Shown here piece after piece: positions 11,493-20,541 of a stretch of DNA of 23,827 bases (the first letter of the stretch is position 1; each line of letters begins with the position of its first letter). The notes under the pieces were generated by a model that did not search any database, was not told the origin of the DNA, and worked only from the letters and a program-made list of their open reading frames with translations. Origin of the DNA: Welwitschia mirabilis (lineage: Eukaryota > Gnetophyta > Gnetopsida > Welwitschiales); contig JBOZIK010000001.1 of assembly GCA_051453625.1 (NCBI GenBank), forward strand, positions 145,345,828 through 145,369,654, read 5' to 3'. The position numbers and the translations under genes were made by a program.

Positions 11493-12160
11493 CCAGATGT
11501 TTATGCTTCTCATTGATCATCTAACCATGAGTGCAATTCAATTGGGGGAATGTCCTTGATCTTGGAAAGGATGAGGATGCAATGGATTAGTCACATGTGT
11601 TTCTCAGGCTTTGTCCATTTTATATTTTTTGACATTTTGAAATTTGTGAGTTTGTATTGATGACTATCAAACCATGATACTAATATATGATATATCATAT
11701 AAGGCTTATTTGACAGTTTCATACTTTCACATGTTATGGACTTGGAATATTATACAACACTTTGATGATTTAATGACTCATTAATGTCTTTGCATTTAAT
11801 TAGGCATGTGACATTATGTACCTTTATAACTTGTAAATGTTTCCCAAAAATCTTGAATCACATTAATTATAACTCATAATGGCAGTTTTTTCACACACAT
11901 AGTTCTTATTTTCTATTAATTAATTAATATAATGTATTCCAACACTTGTTTAATACTTACAGATGCTCTATGTCCTATCTGAATGCATAAAAATCCCTTA
12001 ATCTTTGAAAAAATATATGAAAACCCAAACTCTTTTAGCCTTCTTGAGTTTGCGTTTAGTTTTGTCGATCCTGCCGATTTTGGCTAATGAGTCCAAGTCC
12101 TAGAAGCCAAATGAGTTAGGTGCGGAGTTCGAGTTTTGCAACCATCGTCTAGACTCCCTA
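11493..12160 (+). other. hAT 3' untranslated and right terminal region
   Basis: After the transposase stop there is about 550 bp of AT-rich sequence with no frame, including an ATTAATTAATTAAT run near 11920. From about 12045 the motifs of the right terminus begin: GAGTTTGCG, CTGCCGAT, then ATGAGTT and GAGTTCGAG, ending in GTCTAGACTCC. They mirror motifs of the left arm at 7406-7535. The exact last base of the element is uncertain. Confidence 0.5.
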
Positions 12161-12720
12161 GGTAGGTTGTCCAAACTTTTTAGGACAACTTGAATGACCT
12201 ATTAACTCAGATTTGGATACCCTAGTGCCCTAAAAACCCTCACAAGGGCATCATGTGATGTTTTAAGATGTAGTAGGTCCCCTAAGTTTCTTTATTAAAC
12301 CCCCATTTTTGAATCTAACACCATTTTAGCAATCGACCTAGCATCCATGCAAGACTTAAGATGTCAATTTCATCCAAGCCTTAAATCTCATCCCATCCAT
12401 TCATCCAAGAATCTCAAAAATCCTAAAAGCAATCAATTTCCAATCAGTGTTGTATGTCTTGGGCATGCTTTGGCCCTTCATACTGTTGATTTGCTAATAA
12501 AGGAGTTGTTTCTGATAAATCAAAAGTTCCATTATTTTCACTAATTTTTACAGCAATTCTATAAGTTTTCTACATTTCAGTGTTATCTTATCTTTGTGCA
12601 ATGGAGAATCCATGCAATCCTTTATTGTCCATGTCATGTTGACCTTTAAAAGCATCCATAATGTAAAATCATAGCTTTGTCCTCTCTAAAACTCTTGGTA
12701 GGTTTTTCTTTATAAGGGTA
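12161..12720. other. Spacer between the hAT and copia elements, no gene
   Basis: About 560 bp separates the two elements. It has a small inverted repeat (GTTGTCC 12166-12172 with GGACAAC 12183-12189) at its left edge. The 65-codon frame at 12347-12544 shows no domain. This is the left flank into which the copia element inserted. Confidence 0.45.
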
Positions 12721-12725
12721 GAGAA
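12721..12725. repeat. Target-site duplication candidate, left copy (GAGAA)
   Basis: GAGAA directly precedes the TGTTGATATG start of the first LTR. The same five bases directly follow the end of the last LTR at 18204-18208. Copia integrases make 5-bp duplications. The two preceding bases (TA) also match the sequence at 18202-18203, which could be chance or LTR end sequence. Confidence 0.6.
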
Positions 12726-13138
12726 TGTTGATATGTGAAGCCAAATTTATTCCCTTTGTAACATTCCTAACATTATGTTTTTATGTTAGCCCCATTTTAA
12801 TATTGTAAAGAAAGGTTGTGTTATAAAACCATCCTTAGGGGTGTTAGGTAGAAAAAGAACATGTGTCAAGGAAGGGATGATAGCATTTGAGGGATTTGGC
12901 TTGTAGCCCTAATTGGCTTGTAACCCTATGCCTATTTAAAGACAGGGTGAGGGTTGTTTGAGTAGAGATTTCTTAAAGATGGTTGTGCCTGAAACTTGTT
13001 GTTAGCTTGTAATTTTTGATGAGATAATAGAGCTTTGGATTGCTTTCCCATGGTTTTCCCCTCATTGGTGTTTTCCAGTAAATCCTTGTCTTTCTGTTTT
13101 CTCTTGTTGCAGTGTTTAATCACTTTGCATTTGTGTAT
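12726..13138 (+). repeat. LTR-A, outer 5' LTR
   Basis: Begins TGTTGATATGTGAAGCC and runs to CATTTGTGTA. Its internal sequence (for example ACCATCCTTAGGGGTGTTAG and GCCCTAATTGGCTTGTAA) is closer to LTR-C than to the adjacent LTR-B. A TATA-like TATTTAAA lies at 12933-12940. The last 25 or so bases present in LTR-B (CATAACA and following) are missing, because LTR-B starts right there. Confidence 0.88.
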
Positions 13139-13568
13139 TGTTGATATGTGAAGCCAAATTTATTCCTTTGTAATGTCCCTAATATTATATTTATTATGTT
13201 GGCCCCATTCTAATGTTGTAAACGAGATTGTGCTATAAAATTGTCCTTTTGGAGGTGTTAGGTAGAAAAAGGACATGTGTCAAGAGAGGGCTGATACCTT
13301 CTTTAGGGTTTTGGCTTGTACCCCTAATTGCTATAAGCCTTGGCCTATTTAAAAGTGGTGTGAGGCTTGCTTGAATATAGAGTTTATAAAGTTCTGAGAG
13401 GCAGCCTTACCAGAAGCCTATTGTTAGTTTGAATAGAGATTGGCATTGCCTTCCCATGGCTTTTCCCCTTATTAAGGTTTTCCATGTAACTCATTATCTC
13501 TATTTTTTCTTGCTGCATTGTTTAATCGCTTTGCTGTTGTGTATTTTCATAACATGTATTTCGTAACA
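13139..13568 (+). repeat. LTR-B, inner 5' LTR next to the primer site
   Basis: Begins TGTTGATATGTG immediately after LTR-A in the same orientation and ends TTTCGTAACA, a CA terminus. It has its own TATTTAAA box (13346-13353) and lacks a short segment (about GTAATTTTTGATGAGATAA) present in the other copies. Because it adjoins the primer site, it occupies the position of a normal 5' LTR. It appears the most diverged of the long copies. Confidence 0.88.
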
Positions 13569-13570
13569 CT

Positions 13571-13582
13571 TGGTATCAAAGC
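13571..13582 (+). other. Primer-binding site for initiator Met-tRNA
   Basis: TGGTATCAAAGC follows LTR-B after two bases. It matches the usual copia site TGGTATCAGAGC (complement of the initiator-Met-tRNA 3' end) with one G-to-A change. It marks the beginning of the internal region and the minus-strand cDNA start. Confidence 0.85.
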
Positions 13583-13804
13583 ATTAGATTTTGAAGCTCA
13601 CACACTTTGGTGACAGTTTGGTGTCCATAAAACTTGCGAGTAGAGCAAAGTGGAGTGGAGCAACTAGAGCGTAGTAGAGTGAAAGCAGTGGAGTAGACTG
13701 TCGGAGCAGAGGGAGTAATGCAAGCAAATGAAACCACAATGTAGCAATTGCAGACTAGCAACAGAGTAATTGGAGTTGAGAACTAGAGTGTATGGAAAAT
13801 CTTA

Positions 13805-14480
13805 ATGAAAGACATCCTTCGCCAAAAGGAATGTGATATTATCCAAAAGATAGAAGCAGATCTGAAAGTAGCATTTAGACTCTCTAATGTAGCTTGGCTA
13901 AAGAAGTACCCTGATGAGAAATGGAAGAAACTTGCTATAATTGTGCTCTCCTTGATTCGGAGTGCCTTGGTAATGGGATTCTTCAGTACCATAGCAAGAT
14001 TCTTAGAACAGCTAAACTATGGCAAATTCTAATTAGCGATATAATTAGCCCACTAACATAAATTAGTTTTATACTGTCAACAAAGTCTTCAAAATAAAGA
14101 TAAAAAATGGTGTGTCATTACAAGCACACCAGGATGAGATAAATAGGTTGTTTACATAGTTGAAAAACCTAAGGGTAACCTTTGAGGAAATCTTTAGGAT
14201 AATTGTAGTTCTCAGTTCCTTCTCTGATTCCTAGGAGATTGTTCGCATTACTGTGATGGCTGCCTCCGATACTATGCCATGTTTGAATACTTTCATTTCA
14301 AAGCTTCTAGATGCATATAAAACTAGGGTTGTTGAGTTTGTTGAAGAAGCCTTTATTATTCATAGAGGACATTCTCAGATCAGAGGAGGACACTGGCAAA
14401 GCAAGAGTAAAGGAAAATCTGTCAACAAGAACATTGAATGTTAGCACTGCAAGAAAAAAGGCCATTTACGAAAAGACTAT
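13805..14480 (+). pseudogene. copia gag, broken
   Basis: In a live element, gag would package the RNA. The first intact piece is 13805-14032 and starts MKDILRQK; WKKLAIIVLSLIRSAL corresponds to the copia gag block with W..LD..A...IRL. After a stop at about 14030 the frame shifts. The next open piece, 14253-14444, leads into a zinc knuckle at 14439-14480: Cys, stop (TAG at 14442), His, Cys, Lys-Lys-Lys-Gly, His, Leu-Arg-Lys-Asp, then Tyr where the last Cys of CX2CX4HX4C should be. The middle of the UBN2 domain (about 14033-14250) is only poorly readable. Confidence 0.8.
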
Positions 14481-14619
14481 TATAGCCTAAAAAACAAGCG
14501 CTAACAGAAGGAAGGTGAAAATCAACAGAACCAGGAAGGTGGACAGGGGTTGAATGCAAAAGGAGATGTTGAAATTGTGTTAATTGCAAATGCACAAGAG
14601 GTAAATGTTTCCCTATGCT

Positions 14620-14907
14620 CTTGCTCTGATATTTGGATTCTAGATTCGATGCTTCCTTTCATGGCTACCTAGATGTTTCTATGTTTTCTTCATATAAGAA
14701 AGTTCAGACAAGTATGTTTATCTAGAGGATGATCAATCCTATGAGACCAAAGGAATTGAGTCTGTGATGTTGCAAGGAAGTGATGGCAGAAAACAATTTC
14801 TTCAAGATGCTAAACATGTGCCATAACTTACAAAAAATATAATTTTAGCAAGTCAATTAGATGCTATTGGTTGTTTAGTTGTTTTGGGCAGAAGTGGCTA
14901 GAAGATA
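14620..14907 (+). pseudogene. copia aspartic protease region, broken
   Basis: DIWILDS at about 14628-14648 is the start of the pol aspartic protease, where WILDSGAS is usual. The Gly codon of DSG is disrupted and the frame shifts right there. ASFHGYLDVSMFSSYKK continues in another frame, then SVMLQGSDGRKQFLQDAKHVP in frame +1 matches the region before the pre-integrase domain, with stops after it (for example at about 14824). The active site is therefore destroyed. In live elements this enzyme cuts the Gag-Pol polyprotein. Confidence 0.75.
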
Positions 14908-15965
14908 ATGAAAGGTGCCATAGTTCTGATACAAGGACAGAAAGAATGGGCCTTGTACACTTTGCATGCCGATGTGGTAAAGCATGGTGTTGCTGTTATT
15001 GGTGATAAAGACGTCTCTCTTTGGCATATGAGACTTAGACATCTCAGTAAAATAAGCATGAAAGTTCTTAGTTTTAAAATTTTACTTCCAAAATTTGATT
15101 TTGTCTCTTAAAATTTTTGTGAGGGTTGTGTTGTTGCAAAAGCTAAACATATTAACTTTAAGAAATTCATGTCTGGAAATAAAAGTGCTGAAAAATTAGA
15201 TTTGGTTTATTCCAATGTTATAGGACCTATGTCAGTGACGTCCTTTGGTGGAGCATCTTATTTTGTTACATTTATTGATAATTTTAGTCAAAAAATTTGG
15301 CTGCTTCCGGTTGCCTCAAAAGATAGTCTTTGATATTTTCGAACAATTTAAAGCTAGATTTGAAAATGAATCAAGCTGTAAAATTAACACTTGGTGACAG
15401 ATAATGAAGGTGAATACACCTCTCATGAATTTGAAATGTTTTGCAAAGATAATAGAATTGTCCACACAAAGACACCTCCACATGTAGCTCAGAATAATGA
15501 AGTGGCTGAAAGATACAATAAAATTATTTTAAAAAGGTTGCATTCATTGTGGCAACAATGTGGAGTTCCAAAACATCTTTGGACTAAAGCAGCCAACGCA
15601 GCTGCATATCTTCTAAACAAGGCATCTTATTCAGCACTTCAGGGAGGAATTTCAACATGTGTTTGGAGTGGAAGGAAGCCATCTTTCTTTCACTTGAAGG
15701 TGTTTGGCTATGAAGCATATCTGCATTAGCAGAACATAGGAAAATTAGATGGCTATGCATGCAGGTGTGTTTTTCTGGGTTATAGAGGAGACAACCTTAG
15801 TTATAGGCTATAGAATCTAAGGGACAAGAAGCTGATCAGATCATGTGAGGTGGTTTTTAGTGAACGGTAAATATTTTACAGGTCACTAAAAGAGAATCAA
15901 GATGAGGGAATTTCTAATTCTAGCACTCTACAAAAGCCTTTTAAAATTTTAGAACCCGATAATGA
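14908..15965 (+). pseudogene. copia integrase, broken
   Basis: The integrase inserts cDNA into chromosomes. The zinc-binding N-terminus shows WHMRLRHLS (His pair, about 15020-15045) and CEGC (about 15118-15131), with a stop between them. The catalytic core follows: DLVYSNVIGPM (about 15200-15232), GGASYFVTFIDN, a frameshift near 15330-15390, VTDNEGEYTSHEFE (from 15391) and NEVAERYNK (about 15496-15522). The first catalytic Asp of the DDE triad (normally HSDV) is Asn here (AAT, 15214-15216); the second Asp and the Glu are present. HLKVFGYEAYLH (about 15690-15726), then GKLDGYACRCVFLGY, forms the usual C-terminal motif, after a stop at 15727. An acidic linker with DDDDDG follows at about 15990. 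Confidence 0.88.
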
Positions 15966-16199
15966 TAGCAAAACAAATAATCCTCTTGATGATGACGATG
16001 ACGGAGATAAAAACAATCCACCTGAATTGTAGGCTTGTAGCAACTTGATTTTTCAGAAGGTAAAAATGAAGAAGAGAATCATACTCCTGCATATTGGGCA
16101 AGAAGGTCCACATGTCCCAATAGACCACCTATTGGGTACTCTCCATCAGATAAAGGAGAACCTGAAATGTATCAGAAACTTGTTTCTTTATCTAACTCA

Positions 16200-16905
16200 A
16201 AGAAGTAGAATGTTGCAATCACAGAAGAGTTAGATGTTTTAAGGCATAATGATACATAAGATGTGGCTCCCTTACTAGCTGAAAAACATGCCTTGTCCAA
16301 TAGATGGGTTTTCAGGATAAAGGAAGAGGCAAATGGAAAAAAAAAATGTTACAAGACAAGACTAGTTGTCAAAGGTTTTGGGCAAAAACCAGGTATTGAC
16401 TGTATTGAAATTTTTCCTCTAATAGTGAAGCATTCCTCTATTCATATCATTTTGTCTATTGTTGTTGGCTTAAATCTTGAATTAAAACAATTGGACATTG
16501 AAACTGCTTTTTTGCATGGTGATCTTAAGGAAGAGATCTATATGAAATTACTTGAAGGTTTTGAAACCAAAGAAAAGAACCTAGTCTGTAGGTTGAAAAG
16601 AAGTTTGTATGGCCTAAAACAAGCACCTAGGAAATGGTACAAGAAATTTGACAGCTTCATGCAGGAACAGAAATATAGGAGTGATGTGGATTACTATATC
16701 TATTTTCATGGATAGGCTTTCAATAAGATTGTTATTTTATTACCATATGTTGATGATATGCTTGTTGTTGGAATTGATATGGAAGAAATTAAAAGGCTGG
16801 AAAAGGAGATGGGAAAACGTTTTGCAATGAAGGACTTAGATCCTACAAAACATATTCTTGAAATGAAATTCCCAAAGACAGATCATGAGAAAACTGTGAC
16901 TTAGT
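16200..16905 (+). pseudogene. copia reverse transcriptase, broken
   Basis: The reverse transcriptase copies element RNA to DNA. The longest open stretch, 16263-16715, reads ALSNRWVFRIK, TRLVVKGFGQKPGID, QLDIETAFLHGDLKEEIYM and RSLYGLKQAPRKWYKKF, all conserved copia RT blocks. A TAG at 16713 interrupts it. In the same frame the catalytic YVDDM follows at 16746-16760, then MKDLDPTKHILEMKF. The frame ends at about 16900 and the reading continues in frame +1 (SKSKHIGKELKRFNI). The catalytic Asp pair of YVDD is preserved, so this domain is inactivated by stops and a frameshift. Confidence 0.92.
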
Positions 16906-17710
16906 AAATCCAAACACATTGGCAAAGAATTAAAACGTTTTAACATAGCTAACTGTAAACCTATTGGACCACCATTAAGTCATTTTCAGTTATCTCTAGA
17001 TGATTGCCCAAAATCTGAAAAGGAATAGGAAAGAATGGAAGCAGTTCCTTCTGCTTCAGCTATTGAAAGCTTGATGTATGCTATGGTCTACACAAGACCA
17101 TATATTTCATATGTAGTGGGAGTTATCTCATGCTTCATGAGCAACCTGGGCCCAAAGCATTGAGAAGCTATAAAATGGATTTTGTGCTATCTGAAAGGTA
17201 CACAGAATTTTTACCTAAGTTTCAGTCAGACTTAATTGGATGCTTTTGGTTATGTGGATGCTAATTATGCTCAGTGTAAAGATACAAGAAAATCCATTTC
17301 TAGTTATGTTTCCTTGATAGGAGGTGGTCCTGTTAGTTGGATGTCTTATTTGCAAAGAGACATGGCTTTGTCAACTACAGAAGTAGAGTACATAGCTATG
17401 ACAAAGCCAACCAAAGAGATAATTTGGCTAAAACATTTACTTCACTAGTTTGAATTGAAACAATAGCAATATGTGTTTTATTGTGATAGTCTAAGTGCAA
17501 TTCATTTTGCAAAGAATGCTACTTATCGTGCTCGAGCAAAGCATATTGATGTGAGGTATCACTTCATCATGGAAGCATTGGAGGAGAAGAAGCTGAACAT
17601 TCACAAAATCCACACACATGCAAATCTTGCAAATTTTTTGACCAAAGTTGTTGTTGGAGATAAACATCAACAGTATTGTCATGGCATATACCCTAACACA
17701 TGATCTGGGC
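16906..17710 (+). pseudogene. copia RNase H and connecting domain, broken
   Basis: Frame +1 reads ESLMYAMVYTRPYISYVVGV, then KH, stop (TGA 17161, where copia proteins have Trp in HWEA), EAIKWILCYLKGT. RNase H follows: GYVDANYAQCKDTRKS from about 17245, GGGPVSWMSYLQRDMALSTT, EVEYIAM, and after stops at about 17446 and 17464, YCDSLSAIHFAKNATYRAR, AKHIDVRYHFIMEALEE and KIHTHANLANFLTKVV. RNase H removes the RNA template. The part from about 17426 onward is duplicated at 19280. Confidence 0.9.
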
Positions 17711-17765
17711 AACTTGGAAAGAAATGCATCTTTGGGAGCTACACTTAAAGGTGTGCCAAATTTGT

Positions 17766-17780
17766 CTTCAAGTGGGAAAG
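17766..17780 (+). other. Polypurine tract before the 3' LTR
   Basis: CTTCAAGTGGGAAAG immediately precedes LTR-C. It is the expected position and composition for the plus-strand primer of a copia element. The duplicated copy reads AAGTGGGAGAG before LTR-D. Confidence 0.75.
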
Positions 17781-18203
17781 TGTTGATATGTGAAGCCAAA
17801 TTTATTTCCTTTGTAACGTTTCTAATGTTATGTTTTTATGTTGGCCCCATTTTAATATTATAAAAGGAGATTGTATTATAAAACCATCCTTGGGGATGTT
17901 AGGTAGAAAAGGGACATGTGTCAAGAAGGGATGATACCATTTTAGGATTTTGCCTCATAGCCCTAATTGGCTTGTAATCCTAAGCCTAGTTAAAGATGGG
18001 TTGAGGGTTGTTTAAACAGAGAGTTTTGAGAGGTAGCCTTGTTTGAAGCCTATTGTTGGCTTGTAATTTCTGAAGAGATAATAGAGCTCTACATTGCCCT
18101 CCCTTGGTTTTTCTCCTCATTAGGCTTTTCCAGGTAAATCATTGTGTCTTTGTTTTCTCTTGCTGCATTATTTAAGTACTCTGCATTTGTGTATTTTGTA
18201 CTA
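17781..18203 (+). repeat. LTR-C, 3' LTR
   Basis: Begins TGTTGATATGTGAAGCC, and ends TTTTGTACTA, which aligns with the TTTCGTAACA end of LTR-B after a 14-base internal deletion between TATTT repeats. The TATA-like box is changed to TAGTTAAA. GAGAA follows at 18204-18208. Confidence 0.85.
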
Positions 18204-18208
18204 GAGAA
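18204..18208. repeat. Target-site duplication candidate, right copy (GAGAA)
   Basis: GAGAA matches the bases before LTR-A. If real, everything between was inserted as one unit or assembled from overlapping insertions sharing the outer LTRs. Confidence 0.55.
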
Positions 18209-18600
18209 TTCCCATATACTTATACAACCTATTTACTATAATGTAACTTTGCTATTATTTTTAAATGTAATGCTTGTTGATTCTCAATTTTTGAATCCTA
18301 ATATATCCTGATTTGATGCCCAAAATATGGATATTTATATCTCCACCTCAATTATCAAGATTCAGACCATGATATCCAAGCCATTACTTGTGTGATCTTT
18401 CTAAACCTTTAATGGAGCTGAAAGATTCCAACTTTAATTGAAGTTCCTTTAACAATTGAAATAGTTCTTACCATGTAGATCTAATATGAGATCCTTGTTT
18501 AATTCATATGTTCTATAAACTCTCACAAGGTAAATTAAATTTCAACAATAACATGCCAGGCCAAAACGTTTTGTTGTCTGTATCATTTAGGCTATATCCT

Positions 18601-18867
18601 TTAGACATTAATATGCCCTTTGGAATGAGCTAAAATCAAATCCAACTCTGAGAAATATACAATTATAAAGAGACTTGCACTCCTGCTAGGAAAGGCAGAA
18701 TCACCGCCAATTGCTTCCTCATTTAACAATTGTGCATACATCTTCAAAACTAAAGTTATATTATGTTGAAGCTTGAAACACATTGTCGAGACCTCTTCTA
18801 TGCTGAACACACTCTCTTGCCAACTACCACCCCATTGACCCAATGCACATTTCAATGTTTCAAGCAA
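18601..18867 (-). other. Unidentified antisense reading frame, copy 1
   Basis: An 88-codon frame opening from TTG rather than ATG, in the flank of the copia element. It contains SWQESVFSIEEVSTMCFKL and KMYAQLLNEEAIGGD, a protein-like composition without a family that I recognise. The second duplication copy keeps the same frame open for about 70 codons of alignment. Upstream on the minus strand there is a splice-acceptor-like TCTCCTCTTGCAG in copy 2 (CTCTCGCAA in copy 1) and a short frame with QWQAGLEF. It might be exon debris of a host gene. Chance is not excluded. Confidence 0.25.
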
Positions 18868-19284
18868 CCTAATTTTTTAGAGATTACTAATTCACAGTGA
18901 CAGTCCGCTATCCCTTGTCATTAGAAAAAGCTTTTTAGAATATCATGCACAACTTTAATAAACATGGATTCCATGAATCGGAATAAAGTTTAATGATTGA
19001 TCAAGATGACATGCTTTTCTTCTCTTCACGAAGCATTGGATGAACTCAAGGCCAACTTGCCACTGAATCACTCTATCCACCCTCCCATGTTGCGAGAGGA
19101 GATGAGGTCAAAAACATTCATTTTATTTGCTATGTGGGTATATAACAAAACACTATGAAGTTGTTGCATCATATAATTCAACTGGTACTCAAGCGTGCTT
19201 TTCGGCTAGTCTTAAATTCAAAAATGGTTGCTATTCATAATTTATGTGGTAGCAGAACTAAGTCATACTATCTTATCTTAAAAG

Positions 19285-19560
19285 TATACTTGACTGGTTT
19301 GAATTGAAACAACAGCTATATATGATTTATCGCAACAGCCTGAGTGCAATTCATTTCGCAAAGAATGCTGCTTACCATGCTCGAACAAAGCAAATTGATG
19401 TAAGGTATCACTTCATTAGGGAAGCATTGGAGGAGAAGAAGCTGGATGTTGACAAAGTTCACACATAGGCAAATCTTGCAAATTTCTTGAACAAAGTTAT
19501 TCCTAGAGATATACATCAATAGTGCTATCGTGGCATACACCTAGACACATGATTTGGGTA
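19285..19560 (+). pseudogene. Duplicated RNase H tail of the copia element
   Basis: The plus strand reads SLSAIHFAKNAAYHAR, TKQIDVRYHFIREALEE, KKLDVDKVHT, stop, ANLANFLNKV, which matches the C-terminal part of the copia RNase H at 17473-17650. It begins without any upstream pol sequence because the duplication breakpoint cuts the domain. In two places (AR-TK, FIRE) it keeps what appears to be the ancestral copia residue better than copy 1. Confidence 0.85.
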
Positions 19561-19630
19561 AGCTTGGAAAGCAATGCATCTCTTGGAGCTACACTTGAAG
19601 ATGTGCCAAATTTATCTTCAAGTGGGAGAG

Positions 19631-19945
19631 TGTTGATGTGAAGCCAAATTTATTCCCTTTGGAACGTTCCTAATGTTATGTTTTTACGTTGGCCCCATTT
19701 TAATATTATAAGAGGAGGTTGTGTTATAAAACCATCCTTAGGGGTGTTAGGTAGAGAAGGGACATGTGTCAAGAAAGGGACGATGCCATTTTAGGATTTT
19801 GCCTTATAGCCCTAATTGGCTTGTAAGCCTAAGCCTATTTAAGGATGGGTTGAGGATTGTTTGGACATATAGTTGTAAGAGGCAGCCTTGCCTGAAGCCT
19901 ATTGTTGGCTTGTAATTTTTGAAGAGATAATAGAGCTTTGTGTTG
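19631..19945 (+). repeat. LTR-D, truncated duplicate of the 3' LTR
   Basis: Begins TGTTGATGTGAAGCC (two bases shorter than the other LTRs near the start) and follows LTR-C up to GATAATAGAGCTTTG. There it jumps directly into flanking sequence TATTATTTTTAAATG. The last 100 or so bases of the LTR are deleted. The TATA-like box reads TATTTAAGG. Confidence 0.85.
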
Positions 19946-20298
19946 CTATTATTTTTAAATGTAATGCTTGTTGATTCTCAATTTTTGGATACTGTTATAT
20001 CCTGATTTGATGCCCAAAATCTGGATATTTATATGTCCAGCTCAATTATCAAGATTCAGACCATGATATCCAAGTCGTCACTTGTGTGATATTTCTAAAT
20101 CGTTAATGGAGCTGAAAGATTCCAGCTTTAATAAAAGTTCCTTTAACAGTTGAAATAGTTCTTACCACACAGATCTAATATGAGATCCTTGTCTATTTTT
20201 TGTCTATTGTATAAACTCTCACAAGGTAAATTTCAACAATAACATTGGAGGAGAGAACATTTGTTTCTCTGTATCATTTAGATTATATTCTATAGAGG

Positions 20299-20541
20299 TT
20301 AATATGCCCTTTGGAACAACCCTAAAATCAAACCTGACTCTGAGAAATATACCATTATAAAGAGACTTACACTCCTGCTAGGAAAGGCAGGATCACCACC
20401 AGTTGTTCCCTCATTTAACAATTGTGCAAACATCCTGAAAGTTGAAGTCATATTATGCGGAAGTCTGAAACACATTGCTGAGACCTCTTCTATGTTGAAC
20501 ACACTCTCTTGCCAACTATCACACAGTGACCCAATGCACAT
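20299..20541 (-). other. Unidentified antisense reading frame, copy 2
   Basis: An 80-codon frame starting at an ATG, the duplicate of the one at 18601-18867. It shares SWQESVF.IEEVS.MCF.L, AQLLNE, GGD.AFPSRS.SLFI.VYFSE with copy 1. A one-base difference before SWQES puts the extreme N-terminus in another frame. About 200 bp upstream on the minus strand, TCTCCTCTTGCAG precedes RGSVDRVMQWQAGLEF and KRRKAG with a following GGT, an arrangement like a small exon. I cannot name the protein. Confidence 0.28.

Larger units (their letters stand above)
7293..12160 (+). mobile_element. hAT-superfamily DNA transposon, degraded
   Basis: The element is defined by its transposase pseudogene (8674-11492) and by matching subterminal sequence on both sides. 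On the left (7406-7535) are GCGAG/CTCGC words, including CGCGAATCTCGCGAG and CTGCCGATCTCATTTGGGCG. On the right (about 12045-12160) are GAGTTTGCG, CTGCCGATTTTGG, AAGCCAAATGAGTT (inverse of the left TCATTTGG motif) and, at the extreme end, GTCTAGAC. CTAGAC also begins the left end. Exact terminal inverted repeats and an 8-bp target duplication could not be fixed because of the N gap and decay, so both ends are approximate. At nearly 4.9 kb plus the gap, it has the size of an autonomous hAT with introns. Confidence 0.75.
12726..18203 (+). mobile_element. Ty1/copia LTR retrotransposon (TNT1/Tork-like), degraded, with three LTRs
   Basis: The order is LTR-A (12726-13138), LTR-B (13139-13568), primer site (13571-13582), gag, protease, integrase, RT, RNase H, a purine-rich tract (17766-17780) and LTR-C (17781-18203). 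Integrase before RT is the copia order. Motifs such as HMRLRH...CEGC, VTDNEGEY, YGLKQAPR, YVDDM and ALSTTEVEYIA match plant copia of the TNT1/Tork type (lineage from motif resemblance only). Every domain is interrupted by stops or frameshifts, so the element cannot move on its own. GAGAA flanks LTR-A and LTR-C, which supports these as the outer borders. The LTRs differ by about one tenth or more by eye, mostly through transitions, so the insertion is old. Confidence 0.88.
17426..19278. repeat. Tandem segmental duplication, copy 1 (about 1.85 kb)
   Basis: This unit holds the end of RNase H, the polypurine tract, LTR-C and about 1.07 kb of flanking DNA. It is repeated in the same orientation directly afterwards. 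Anchors: TTTGAATTGAAACAA (about 17450 and 19300), the LTR starts (17781 and 19631, offset 1850), and CTGATTTGATGCCCAAAAT (about 18309 and 20001). Similarity fades before TTTACTTCACT on the left and after CTTATCT on the right. Because retrotransposon and flank are both included, this is a local DNA duplication after insertion, not a second insertion. Confidence 0.92.

Noticed and set aside
17491-17799. 102-codon minus-strand frame, with a counterpart at 19316-19540
   Set aside because: It is the antisense shadow of the copia RNase H. The apparent conservation comes from the tandem duplication.
18601-18867. Antisense frame as a missing PLD exon
   Set aside because: Its sequence shows none of the PLD motifs expected after exon 1.
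19631-19945. LTR-D as an independent solo LTR insertion
   Set aside because: It is preceded by RNase H sequence and followed by the same flank as LTR-C, so it is part of the segmental duplication.
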